Position numbers and translations under genes: made by a program. From assembly GCA_024653215.1 (NCBI GenBank), contig JANLFU010000002.1, forward strand, positions 266,447-330,446: DNA of 64,000 nt. Reading direction: 5' to 3'. Positions 19,500 through 28,135 of this stretch are shown here, piece after piece (position 1 is the first letter of the stretch; the number at the start of each line of letters is the position of its first letter). The notes beneath the pieces are model-generated. The model was not told the DNA's origin and ran no database searches. It was given only the letters and a program-made list of their open reading frames with translations. Source of the DNA: Candidatus Saccharicenans sp. (GTDB taxonomy: Bacteria > Acidobacteriota > Aminicenantia > Aminicenantales > Saccharicenantaceae).

Positions 19500-21284
19500 A
19501 TGAACCGAACCCTAAGAATTGTTTTACTTATAGCTTTAATGGTCACGCTCTCGGGTCTTAGCCCGGTCGATTCGGCCCAGGGTGCCAGGACCAGGCCCGA
19601 GGTCAAACTGAGCTTTGACCATTTTTATGACCAGGCCGAGCTAACCGCTGCCCTGAAAGAATTGCAGAGAGCTTACCCCGAACTGATGAAGCTGGAATCA
19701 ATCGGCAAGTCCTACCAGAGCCGGGATATCTGGGCAGTCATCATCAATAATCCGGCCACCGGCCCGGCCGAGCGGAAGCCTGGTTTTTATATTGACGGTA
19801 ACATTCACGGCAACGAAATCCAGGGGGCAGAAGTGGCCCTGTACACCATCTATTATCTCCTGAAGAATTCCGGGAAGCTGGAGTTCGTGGACCGGTTGCT
19901 GCAGGACCGGGCCTTTTACATCGTTCCCACCATGAACCCTGACAGCCGCGATTATTTCCTCCACCAGGCCAGCGATTCCAACTCCCCGCGCTCGGGGCTT
20001 GTCCCATATGACGATGACCGCGACGGCCTGCTGGACGAAGATGGCCCGGATGACCTGGACGGCGATGGCTCGATAACCTACATGCGCAAGCGGGACCCGA
20101 AGGGAAATTACAAAACCAGCCCGGACAATCCCCTGGTCATGGTCCCCTGCCGGCCCGGGGAAAAGGGCGAATTCATCATGCTGGGCTCGGAAGGCCTGGA
20201 CAACGACGGTGATGGCCAGGTCAATGAAGACGGGCCCGGCGGCTACGACATGAACCGGAACTTCGGCTACAACTGGCAGCCCAATTATGTGCAGCGCGGA
20301 GCCGGCCCGTATCCTTTCTGCTGGCCGGAGACCAGGGCGGTCAGGGATTTTCTCCTGGCCCATCCCAATATCATGGGAGCCCAGTCTTTTCATAATTACG
20401 GCGGGATGATTCTCCGCGGGCCCGGGGCCAAGAACCTGGGCGAGACTCTTCCCCAGGACCGCCAGGTCTACGATTACATCGGAAAGCAGGGCGAAAAGAT
20501 TCTTCCCGGCTACCGCTACATAGTCATCTACAAGGACATGTACACCGTCTACGGCGGGACGATTGATTTCACCTATAACCTGCTCGGCATCTTCACCTTT
20601 TCCAACGAGCTGGATTTTGACCAGTATGCGGGAACCCAGCCGGCGTCGCAGAGAGGCGGAGGCGAAGAGGAAGATGAGGATGTCAGGGGCCGGATGTTCC
20701 GGGCCGGAGCCAGCCTGGAAGAAATCATTTACCAGCAGCTGGTGCTGATGGGCGAACAGCTGGTGGAGTGGAAGCCCTATAAGCATCCGCTCTACGGCGA
20801 GATTGAAATTGGCGGGGTCAAGAAGATGGGGCGCCGGGTGCCGGCCCTGTTCAGGCTGGCCGAGACCTGTCACCGCAACGCGGCTTTCTGCCTGTACCAT
20901 GCTGACCAGCTGCCGAGACTGAAAGTGGAATCGGTCAACCTCAAGAAGCTGGAAAACGGGCAGTACCAGGTGGACGTCAGGATAGCCAACGACCGGGTAA
21001 CTCCCTCGATTTCCAGCCAGGCGGTAATGAGAAAGCTCCACCGGCCGGATATGCTGAAGGTGGAAGGTAAGGCCAGGCTGGTCTCGGCTGGAATTCTGAC
21101 CGACCGCTTCCGTGAGCTGGCCGAACCGGTCAAGGTCCGGAAAAATTATCTCCAGGTGGAAAATGGCATCCCGGGCTTCGGCTACGTGGACTTCAGGCTG
21201 CTCCTGGAAGGCTCGGGAGAAATTAATTTAATTTATGATTCCCTCAAGGGCGGTTACCTGGAACAAAAAGTCAACCTGAAATAA
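19500..21284 (+). CDS. exported M14 family zinc carboxypeptidase
   Basis: The real start is the ATG at 19500, after 'GGAGAG' and 10 bp past the preceding stop; the track ORF is extended upstream. Residues 1-26 form a signal peptide. The zinc site is complete: His103 and Glu106 in 'NIHGNEIQG' and His298 in 'SFHNYGG'. The Arg of 'MNRNFGYN' binds the substrate carboxylate, and Glu in 'FTFSNELDFD' is the likely catalytic base. Asp-rich loops 'DDDRDGLLDEDG', 'DLDGDGSITYM' and 'DNDGDGQVNEDG' are inserted between the HxxE and NRNF motifs. A beta-sandwich tail follows. It should release C-terminal residues from peptides outside the cytoplasm. Confidence 0.92.
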   Translation: MNRTLRIVLLIALMVTLSGLSPVDSAQGARTRPEVKLSFDHFYDQAELTAALKELQRAYPELMKLESIGKSYQSRDIWAVIINNPATGPAERKPGFYIDGNIHGNEIQGAEVALYTIYYLLKNSGKLEFVDRLLQDRAFYIVPTMNPDSRDYFLHQASDSNSPRSGLVPYDDDRDGLLDEDGPDDLDGDGSITYMRKRDPKGNYKTSPDNPLVMVPCRPGEKGEFIMLGSEGLDNDGDGQVNEDGPGGYDMNRNFGYNWQPNYVQRGAGPYPFCWPETRAVRDFLLAHPNIMGAQSFHNYGGMILRGPGAKNLGETLPQDRQVYDYIGKQGEKILPGYRYIVIYKDMYTVYGGTIDFTYNLLGIFTFSNELDFDQYAGTQPASQRGGGEEEDEDVRGRMFRAGASLEEIIYQQLVLMGEQLVEWKPYKHPLYGEIEIGGVKKMGRRVPALFRLAETCHRNAAFCLYHADQLPRLKVESVNLKKLENGQYQVDVRIANDRVTPSISSQAVMRKLHRPDMLKVEGKARLVSAGILTDRFRELAEPVKVRKNYLQVENGIPGFGYVDFRLLLEGSGEINLIYDSLKGGYLEQKVNLK

Positions 21285-21606
21285 GCTGTTGTCCGAACCG
21301 GCCGGCCGGGCATTAACCTGGACATCTTTGCCGCCAGTAGAAAACGGTCTGCCGCGGCCTATTTCTGATGGCCGCTGTAAAATTTGTGCTGTGATTTATC
21401 ATTTTTCTCTCATGTCCTGAGGTCAGCTTCCACTCCGTTTCAGAAAGCACTATTTTGCCGCGGCTGCGTGCTGCAGTAGGTTCTTGGTCTGGGCCCCCTG
21501 GACCTGGCCGCGGGTAGGTCTGCCCGGAGGCTTTTCTGGCCTTTGGCGAAATACGGCAGACCAATCAGCATGGCAATGAGGAAAGAACCCTGCGGTTATT
21601 TAATTA
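21285..21606. other. intergenic region between converging genes, no gene seen
   Basis: The only ORF in the track (21313-21564, minus) has no ribosome site and a low-complexity Arg/Gly/Pro composition. I see no convincing terminator hairpin with a T-run. Confidence 0.5.
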
Positions 21607-22941
21607 TCATTCGCCGCCGATCTGGAGAGATTTAATCCTCAGGGTGGGAGCGGTCCGGCTGCGGTTCAAATCCAGGTCGTTGCCCAGCATATCTATTCCG
21701 TTCAGAATTTCCTCGGCCGTGCCGGCGATGGTAATGCCCTTTACCGGGAAGGCGATCTTACCGTTTTCTATCCACAGGCCAGCGGCCCCGCCACTGAAGT
21801 TGCCGTTGACCGGGTTTATGCCGTAGCCGGTTACTTCCTTGACCAGCACTCCCCTTTCGGTTGCGCCGATTATTTCCTCCGGTTTCATCTTTCCGGCCGA
21901 AATGTAAAAATTATGCGGGCCGATTCCAGGCAGGCTGTCAAACCCGCCCCGGCTGGCGTTTCCGGTGCTCTTGACCCCGGCTCTTCTGGCGGCATAGGTG
22001 TTATATAGAAATCCTCTGAGGATCCCGTTCTCGACCACCGGCCGCTTCTGGGTGGGCACGCCCTCCCCGTCAAATGGGGCGCTGGCCAGCCCCTTTTCCA
22101 GGGTGCCGTCGTCAATCATGGTGATGAGCTCGGAAGCGATTTTCTGGCCGAGCTTTTTCCCCAGGAAGCTGGCTCCCTGAAGTACCCTCTCGCCGTTTAT
22201 GGCCTGGATGATTCCACCCAGGATGGCGTAGGCCACGTCCGGGTCAAGGATGACCGCCGCCCGCTGGGTTTTTACCGGCCTGGGGTCGAGCATTTCCAGG
22301 GCCCTGTCCGCGGCCATCTTGGCCACTTCAGCCGCCGGTTTTAGGTCGGCGAAGAAACGACGCTGGCAGGACTCGTAACCGCTGGATTTCTGGTCGCCCT
22401 TTTCGGCAATTACCCCAACCCCGAAGCCACAGCCACTGGACTTATAGCTTTTAACCAGGCCGAGGGAGTTAGCCAGAACGATTTCGCTCTCGCTTTCCCC
22501 GTACCTGGCCCCCTCACTCCTGGTAATGCCTTTGACCTTCAGGGCCAGGCTTTCCACCTCCCGGGCCAGGGCAATTTTCCTGTCCATGGCCACCTGGCTC
22601 AGCCCTGGGTCATACAACCCCCTGACCTCGGTCACACCCGGGTCGTCGGGCAGGACATTATTTTCATCAGCGGTCAGTATCCTGGCAAAATCCAGGGCCC
22701 GCCTGACCGTTTCTTCCAGGCTCTCCGGCCGGAAGTCGTTGACGTAGGCAAAGCCCAGCTTGTGGCCGCTGATGACCCGGAGGCCCAGGCCGTAGCTGCT
22801 GGCTTCCTGGATGCTCTCAATCTTTCCGTTCCTGACCTCAAGGCTGAGTTCCCTTCCGCTGGCCAGGTAGGCTTCGGCCTGGTCGGCTCCCTTCTGTTTG
22901 CAGATTTTTATAACCTGTTCGGCAATTGCTCTGTAATCCAT
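21607..22941 (-). CDS. pmbA: PmbA/TldE-type subunit of TldD/PmbA peptidase
   Basis: The 444-residue protein starts 'MDYRAIAEQVIKICKQKGADQAEAYL' and carries the family features 'SYGLGLRVISGHKLGFAY' and 'NGNFSGGAAGLWIENG'. PmbA is the partner of the metallopeptidase TldD. The heterodimer cleaves unfolded peptides, with roles known in microcin maturation and CcdA turnover. PmbA lacks the metal-binding HExxxH, as expected. A ribosome site 'GGGAGG' is present, and the gene follows tldD by 11 bp in one operon. No signal peptide is visible, unlike in its neighbour. Confidence 0.9.
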   Translation of the reverse strand: MDYRAIAEQVIKICKQKGADQAEAYLASGRELSLEVRNGKIESIQEASSYGLGLRVISGHKLGFAYVNDFRPESLEETVRRALDFARILTADENNVLPDDPGVTEVRGLYDPGLSQVAMDRKIALAREVESLALKVKGITRSEGARYGESESEIVLANSLGLVKSYKSSGCGFGVGVIAEKGDQKSSGYESCQRRFFADLKPAAEVAKMAADRALEMLDPRPVKTQRAAVILDPDVAYAILGGIIQAINGERVLQGASFLGKKLGQKIASELITMIDDGTLEKGLASAPFDGEGVPTQKRPVVENGILRGFLYNTYAARRAGVKSTGNASRGGFDSLPGIGPHNFYISAGKMKPEEIIGATERGVLVKEVTGYGINPVNGNFSGGAAGLWIENGKIAFPVKGITIAGTAEEILNGIDMLGNDLDLNRSRTAPTLRIKSLQIGGE

Positions 22942-22952
22942 TTTATCCTCCC

Positions 22953-24476
22953 TTAACCTCTCTGCCTGGTTCCGCCGACAGTGATGCCCCTGATCCTGAC
23001 CGTCGGCTGCCCGGCCGTAACCTCGGCCGCCTGACCCTTGCCGCAGATACCGGGACCGAAATCAAGGTCATCGCCCACTGCGTCTATCCTGGTGATGATA
23101 TCCAGGCAGCTACCGATGAGGGTGGCTCCCCTGACCGGCACGGTCTTCTTGCCGTCTTCTATGAGGTAGGCTTCCCGGCAGGTGAAGTTAAAAACACCGG
23201 TGGTCGGGTTGACGCTGCCACCGCTCAGGCTCTGAACATAAAGGCCCGATTTGGTCGAAGCCACGATATCCTCTGGCTTATCCTTTCCCTTCTCGATGTA
23301 GGTATTGGTCATTCGGGGTATGGGGTAATAACGGAAGCTCTCCCGGCGGCCATTTCCGGTCCTCTCCATTTTCAGCTGCTTGGCGGAGAGGACATCAGTC
23401 ATGTACTTGACCAGGACACCATTTTCTATCAGGACGTTCTTTTTCATCTGGGTGCCCTCGTCGTCAAAGTCGGTTGTCCCGCGGAAGTTGGGCAGGCTGC
23501 CATCGTCGACCATGGTGAAGATATCGGCGGCCACCTTCTGTCCGAGCTTGCCGACAAAGGCCCCGGTCTCCCTGGCTATGTTATCGGCTTCGAGCGGGTG
23601 CCCGACCGCTTCGTGGACCAGGACCCCGCCCCAGCCGTTCTGGATGACCACGTCCATCTTGCCGGCGGGGGCTTCCCGGGCTTCCAGCATGGCCACCGAT
23701 TCCCGGGCCGCTTCCCGGGCTGCTTTTTCCGGCGGCAACTCTTCGAACATCTCCAGGCCGGAGTGCCGGCTGAGCCTTTCCCGGCCCATGTGAGAGGTGT
23801 TATTGCCGGCGGCCAGGGTCTGGACGATGAAGAAAATAAGCGGCAGGCTGCTTCTGAGCAACACCCCTTCGGAAGTGGCTATTATTCGGTCCCTGATTTC
23901 GTCGTAGTAATCTATGCTGGCCATCTTGATCCGCTGGTCGTAGCCCAGGGCTGCCTCGTGGGCCCTTTTCATGATTTCCATTCTTTTGGCGTCAGCCACT
24001 TCCTGCAGCGGAATTTTAACCCTGATGAAGGATGGCCTCTTTTGCTCTTTGAGGGCCACGGGCTGGGTCTTCTTCCCCGAGGTGGCAATAAAGGAAGCAA
24101 CCTCGGCTGCTCTCAGGATTTTTTCTTCGGTCAGCTCGTCGGTGTAAGCGTAGCCGGTCTTATCTCCGTCGATCACCCTGACCCCGGCTCCCCGGATCAG
24201 GCCGAAGACCGCGCTCTTGAACCTGCCTTCCTCAAGGATGAGGCTTCTGGAGATGCGATTTTCCACGTAAACATCGGCAAAATCGCCACCCCGTTTCAGG
24301 GCCACGGCCAGGGCTTTCTTCAGAATCTCGTCCGGCACCTGGAGTTTCTGTCCTTCCCCGGCCAGCAGCGACCTGACCAGGGCCGGGGTGGCGGCCAGGG
24401 CCAGTCCACCCTGAAGACCAAGGCTAAGAAACTTCCGCCTGTTGATGGGCTTGAGCCCGGGAAAAACATCTTTCAT
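22953..24476 (-). CDS. tldD: TldD-family metallopeptidase with twin-arginine signal
   Basis: The zinc motif is 'VHEAVGHPLEAD' (HExxxH), and the C-terminal third ligand lies in 'GICGKGQAAEV'. Both match TldD, the catalytic subunit of the TldD/PmbA peptidase. I use the ATG at 24476 because 'AAGGAG' is then 6 bp upstream. The N-terminus has a Tat-like signal: 'NRRKFLSLGLQGG' followed by the hydrophobic 'LALAATPALVRSLL'. Canonical TldD is cytoplasmic, so an exported version beside an apparently signal-less PmbA is unusual. The length is 507 residues including the leader. Confidence 0.9.
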   Translation of the reverse strand: MKDVFPGLKPINRRKFLSLGLQGGLALAATPALVRSLLAGEGQKLQVPDEILKKALAVALKRGGDFADVYVENRISRSLILEEGRFKSAVFGLIRGAGVRVIDGDKTGYAYTDELTEEKILRAAEVASFIATSGKKTQPVALKEQKRPSFIRVKIPLQEVADAKRMEIMKRAHEAALGYDQRIKMASIDYYDEIRDRIIATSEGVLLRSSLPLIFFIVQTLAAGNNTSHMGRERLSRHSGLEMFEELPPEKAAREAARESVAMLEAREAPAGKMDVVIQNGWGGVLVHEAVGHPLEADNIARETGAFVGKLGQKVAADIFTMVDDGSLPNFRGTTDFDDEGTQMKKNVLIENGVLVKYMTDVLSAKQLKMERTGNGRRESFRYYPIPRMTNTYIEKGKDKPEDIVASTKSGLYVQSLSGGSVNPTTGVFNFTCREAYLIEDGKKTVPVRGATLIGSCLDIITRIDAVGDDLDFGPGICGKGQAAEVTAGQPTVRIRGITVGGTRQRG

Positions 24477-24670
24477 CACGCTCTCCTTAAATCACGATTG
24501 GGGTTGGTCTGAATCTATTCAGAAATTTTCAGGCCTAATTTTCTCGTCTAGGTTGTTTTAACTTATCTGACCGACCGGGGTCAAGCTCTTTATGATGGCC
24601 TCGAGTTTCTTCAAAACGCTGACTGACCTGGTTAACATCTGCTAAAAGCAACTAAACAGTCTGACAAATT

Positions 24671-24704
24671 CCCTGTTTAACGGGGTCGGGCAATTTAATA
24701 CAAT
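24671..24704 (+). promoter_or_regulatory. promoter with overlapping inverted repeat for the corrinoid operon
   Basis: TTTAAC (24676-24681), 17 bp and TACAAT (24699-24704) fit a sigma70 promoter 37 bp before the ATG at 24742. The -35 box lies within CCCTGTTTAACGGGG (24671-24685), a near-perfect 15-bp inverted repeat with one T-G mismatch. This is a plausible repressor site. Confidence 0.4.
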
Positions 24705-24741
24705 TATCTCGAAGGTTAACCGGGAGAGATCAAAAGAAATA

Positions 24742-26547
24742 ATGAACAAGATAAAATTAAAATTTTTATCCGGCGGCAAAATCATAAAGGCTGAAGCCAG
24801 TCCGGGCCAGACTCTTTCTTGGGTCCTGTTTCGGGCTGGCCTGCCCATCAAGCTCTACTGCCAGGGGCGGGGAATCTGCGGCCGCTGCCTGGTTGAAATT
24901 AAAAGCGGACCTCTGCCCGAAGAAACTGAAGCCGAAAGAAAATTGAAGCTCGAGCGACGATTGCCACCCACTTTTCGCCTGGCCTGCCAGCTCCGCCTCT
25001 ACCAGCCCCTGATTGTTAGAATTCCGGATGAACTTCTCCTGCTGCCGGAAATAAAGAATCTGGCCGGGAAATTTCCGGGAAGCGGTCGACCTGCACTGCG
25101 GGATTTTAACCCGCTGGTTAAAAAATATGTTTTGCGGCTCGCAAGAGAAGATTTATCCCGAGAAGAACGGTTGGCGTCGGTAATAAAGTCAACCCTGGGC
25201 CTGAAGCAGCTGGCTTTTGGCCCGACCGCAGGGCATAAACAAAAAAACGTGGGCCCCTCATGGCGCCAGTCCACGGCTGTAATCTATGATGACCGGTTGC
25301 TGCTGGCCCTGGAAGCCGGCCGCACCGATGATAGAATTCTTGGCCTGGCCCTGGACCTTGGAACCACCACCGTCTCGGCCAGGCTTCTTGACCTGGTGAA
25401 GGGAAAAACCCTGGCCTCGGCCAGCGCGGCCAACCTGCAGGCAGCCTTCGGGGCTGACCTTATTTCCAGGATTGCCTTTGCCGTCGAAAAACCGGGCAAC
25501 CTGAAGAAGCTCCGGCGGGCCGCCCTTAAATCAATTGCGCAACTGACGGAAGTTCTGGCCCGGGAAGCCGGGGTCAAAACGAAGTGGATTTATGCCGTCT
25601 GCCTGGCCGGGAATGCAGTCATGAACCACATCTTCCTTAACCAGCCGGTTGACTCCCTGGGGCGGGCGCCCTTCAGGCCAGCCTTCTTGTCCCATGAGCC
25701 GGTTCCCGGCTTAGAAGTCGGGCTCAGTCTTAATCCGCGGGCCATGGTCTTTACCAGTCCGAACCTTGGAGGCTTTGTCGGCGGCGATATTTCATCCGGC
25801 CTGCTTTATACCGGTCTGCCCAGTAAAGCCGGAAACTATCTCTACGTGGACCTCGGCACCAACGGGGAAATAGCCCTCAAAAAGGGTAAGAAGATTTTGG
25901 TTGCTTCCACCGCGGCCGGCCCGGCCTTTGAAGGCAGCGGAATTTCCTGCGGGCAACCGGCCCTGCCCGGGGCCATTGAATACGTGAAATGGTCCGGGGA
26001 CAGGTTTAAATACCGGACGATAGGTCGGAAAAAACCGTCCGGACTTTGCGGCTCAGGCCTGCTCAGTGTCCTGGCCGAATCGCTGAGGGCCGGCTGGTTA
26101 CTGCCTTCGGGAAGGATTACCGCAGGTCGCTCGGAAATACCGGTGGCTCCGGGTCTTACCCTGAGCCAGCTCGATATAAGAAAGTTGCAGCTAGCCCTGG
26201 CTGCCCTCAAGAGCGGAATGCGACTCCTGCTGAGCACCGCCGGGCTGGACTGGACCGAACTGGACGGGCTTTACCTGGCGGGAGTATTTGGCAGCTCGGT
26301 TGACCCGGGTCAGTGTATTGCGGTTGGACTTCTTCCTCCCCTGCCCCGCCGGAAAATTATTTTTGCCGGCAATGCTTCCCTGGCCGGGGCTGAGATGCTG
26401 TTGCTCAGCGGCCAAGCCAGGAAATCCGCGGCCAGGCTTCCGCTTAAGGTTCAACATGTTTCCCTGGCTGAACTGGAAAATTTTCAGGGCGAATTCTTAA
26501 AGGCCTTGAGCCTTGGCCGCCGCTACTGGAGGAAAAATGATGTTTGA
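24742..26547 (+). CDS. RACo-type corrinoid-protein reductive activator ([2Fe-2S] + ASKHA, DUF4445)
   Basis: The N-terminal plant-type ferredoxin domain has Cys40, Cys46, Cys49 and Cys82 in 'LYCQGRGICGRCL' and 'FRLACQ'. The rest is the ASKHA-fold ATPase seen in RACo/RamA-type activators: 'LALDLGTTTVSARLL', 'YLYVDLGTNGEIAL' and 'AAGPAFEGSG'. These proteins use ATP and a low-potential electron to return inactive Co(II) corrinoid to Co(I). The 601-residue length fits. It leads an operon with a homocysteine methyltransferase, a corrinoid protein and an MttB-type methyltransferase, so its target is almost certainly the corrinoid protein encoded at 27461. Confidence 0.92.
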   Translation: MNKIKLKFLSGGKIIKAEASPGQTLSWVLFRAGLPIKLYCQGRGICGRCLVEIKSGPLPEETEAERKLKLERRLPPTFRLACQLRLYQPLIVRIPDELLLLPEIKNLAGKFPGSGRPALRDFNPLVKKYVLRLAREDLSREERLASVIKSTLGLKQLAFGPTAGHKQKNVGPSWRQSTAVIYDDRLLLALEAGRTDDRILGLALDLGTTTVSARLLDLVKGKTLASASAANLQAAFGADLISRIAFAVEKPGNLKKLRRAALKSIAQLTEVLAREAGVKTKWIYAVCLAGNAVMNHIFLNQPVDSLGRAPFRPAFLSHEPVPGLEVGLSLNPRAMVFTSPNLGGFVGGDISSGLLYTGLPSKAGNYLYVDLGTNGEIALKKGKKILVASTAAGPAFEGSGISCGQPALPGAIEYVKWSGDRFKYRTIGRKKPSGLCGSGLLSVLAESLRAGWLLPSGRITAGRSEIPVAPGLTLSQLDIRKLQLALAALKSGMRLLLSTAGLDWTELDGLYLAGVFGSSVDPGQCIAVGLLPPLPRRKIIFAGNASLAGAEMLLLSGQARKSAARLPLKVQHVSLAELENFQGEFLKALSLGRRYWRKNDV

Positions 26548-27436
26548 CATAAAGAGGTTAACGGAAAAACAGGTTATTCTCCTCGACGGGGCCATGGGCA
26601 CCGAGCTATTTCGGGCCGGGCTGCCTCCCGGCCATTGTCCCGAATCCTGGAACGAAGAAAGGCCGGAAGAGGTGGCCGGGATTCACCGCTCTTATTATGA
26701 AGCCGGCTCCCTGGCCGTCCTGACCAATTCCTTCGGCGGGAATGCCCTCAAGCTGGCCGGTTACGGGCTGGAGAGCAGGACCTTTGAGCTTAATTTTAAG
26801 GCGGCTCAACTGGCCCGGAGCGTCTGTCCCGAAGGCCGCTATGTCGGGGGAAGCATCGGGCCAACGGGGAAGTTCTTAAAGCCGGTTGGAGACCTGACCG
26901 AAGACCAATTACTTGAAGCTTTCAGGCCCCAGGTCGAGGGTCTGGCTGCCGGCGGCGTCGATTTCCTCTTAATAGAAACTCAATACGACCTCAAAGAGGC
27001 CCTTCTGGCTTTAAGGGCAGCCAGAGAAGCCTGTTCTCTTCCGGTCTTGGTAACCATGACCTTCAACCTTACCAGGCGCGGGTATTACACCATCATGGGA
27101 GTGTCGCCCGAGACTTTTATCAGAACCATGGAAGAAAACACCGTGGAAGCCTTTGGGGCCAATTGCACCCTGTCACCGGCCGACATGATCGGTCTGATAA
27201 TAATCATGCGCTCTCTGAGCGACGGTCCACTGATCGCCCAGGCCAATGCCGGCCAGCCCCGGGTCGGTCCCGATGGTTCCACTCTTTACGAGCTGGGCCC
27301 GGATGAATATGCCGGTTTCATTCCGGAGTTGATTGAAGCCGGGGCCCGGGTCATCGGCGGTTGCTGTGGAACCTCTCCGGAACACATAAAAAAAATTGCT
27401 GAAAAAATAAGTGCCTTTTTTGATAAAATCAACTGA
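26540..27436 (+). CDS. homocysteine S-methyltransferase (stand-alone MetH N-terminal-type domain)
   Basis: The 298-residue protein is the Zn-dependent homocysteine-activating TIM barrel. It begins 'VILLDGAMGTELFRAG', and the zinc ligands are Cys209 in 'FGANCTLS' and Cys275/Cys276 in 'IGGCCGTSP'. In MetH this domain takes a methyl group from methylcobalamin to make methionine. I use the ATG at 26540 (GGAGG is 7 bp upstream). The gene overlaps the RACo gene by 8 bp and precedes the corrinoid protein by 24 bp. No B12, pterin or SAM domain is attached, so it must work with separate partners. Methylation from S-methylmethionine, as in MmuM, is an alternative, but the context favours corrinoid. Confidence 0.9.
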   Translation: MFDIKRLTEKQVILLDGAMGTELFRAGLPPGHCPESWNEERPEEVAGIHRSYYEAGSLAVLTNSFGGNALKLAGYGLESRTFELNFKAAQLARSVCPEGRYVGGSIGPTGKFLKPVGDLTEDQLLEAFRPQVEGLAAGGVDFLLIETQYDLKEALLALRAAREACSLPVLVTMTFNLTRRGYYTIMGVSPETFIRTMEENTVEAFGANCTLSPADMIGLIIIMRSLSDGPLIAQANAGQPRVGPDGSTLYELGPDEYAGFIPELIEAGARVIGGCCGTSPEHIKKIAEKISAFFDKIN

Positions 27437-27460
27437 ACAGGATTAGCGAAGGAGACAGGG

Positions 27461-28135
27461 ATGAAACCAGAACCGAATAACCATCTTCAAGCCTTGAGCC
27501 AGGCCATAGTCCAGGGCCTGGTGGATGAGGCCGGGCCGTTGGCTGAAAAAGCGGTGGCTGCCGGGATGAAGCCGCTTCAGGTGATCGAGCAGGCCTGCGT
27601 TCCGGCCATCGAGGAAGTGGGACGCCTGTGGGAAGCCGGCGATTATTTCCTGCCGGAGCTCATTGCCGGGGCCGAGGCCATGAAAGCGGCCATGACCGTG
27701 CTCCAGGAAGCCCTGAAATCTTCCGGGCAGAGCCTGAAGTCGGCCGGCCGGGTGGTCATCGGCACGGTTGAAGGTGATATCCACGACATCGGCAAAAACC
27801 TGGTGGCCTCCATGCTGCGGGCCTCGGGTTTTGAAGTCATCGACCTGGGAGCCGATGTCAAGGTGGAACGGTTCGTGGAAACGGCCGAACGTGAAAAGGC
27901 TGATATCATTGCCCTGTCGGCCCTGCTGACCACCACCATGCTCAACCAGAAAAGGGTGGTGGAACTGCTGGTCAGCCGGGGCCTCAAGGATAAGTTCAAG
28001 GTGATGGTCGGCGGAGCCCCGGTTACCGAGAAATTTGCCCGGGAAATCGGGGCCGATGGTTACGGGGAAAGCGCCGTCCAGGCGGTCTCCGTGGCCCGGA
28101 GCCTTCTGGCCGGCCGGGGAGGCAACCATGACTGA
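27461..28135 (+). CDS. methyltransferase corrinoid protein (MtaC/MtbC/MttC-like, MetH cap + B12 domain)
   Basis: Residues 1-90 form the helical cap domain and residues 95-220 the Rossmann-like cobalamin-binding domain. The ligand motif is 'EGDIHDIGKNL', with His108 as the lower axial ligand of cobalt (DxHxxG). 'LSALLTTTM' and 'VMVGGAPVTE' supply the other B12-binding loops. The length of 224 residues is normal for stand-alone corrinoid carriers. It shuttles methyl groups between the adjacent methyltransferases. It overlaps the MttB-like gene by 8 bp, so the two proteins are made together. Confidence 0.95.
   Translation: MKPEPNNHLQALSQAIVQGLVDEAGPLAEKAVAAGMKPLQVIEQACVPAIEEVGRLWEAGDYFLPELIAGAEAMKAAMTVLQEALKSSGQSLKSAGRVVIGTVEGDIHDIGKNLVASMLRASGFEVIDLGADVKVERFVETAEREKADIIALSALLTTTMLNQKRVVELLVSRGLKDKFKVMVGGAPVTEKFAREIGADGYGESAVQAVSVARSLLAGRGGNHD

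Noticed and set aside
19698-21041. 447-residue minus-strand ORF opposite the M14 peptidase
   Set aside because: It covers the conserved M14 catalytic core in antisense and has no recognisable domain.
21313-21564. 83-residue ORF in the gap after the M14 pair
   Set aside because: It has no ribosome site, biased Arg/Gly/Pro composition and no neighbour relationship that supports it.
22926-24512. 528-residue plus-strand ORF opposite tldD
   Set aside because: It is antisense to tldD, with no ribosome site and Gly/Pro/His-rich shadow composition.
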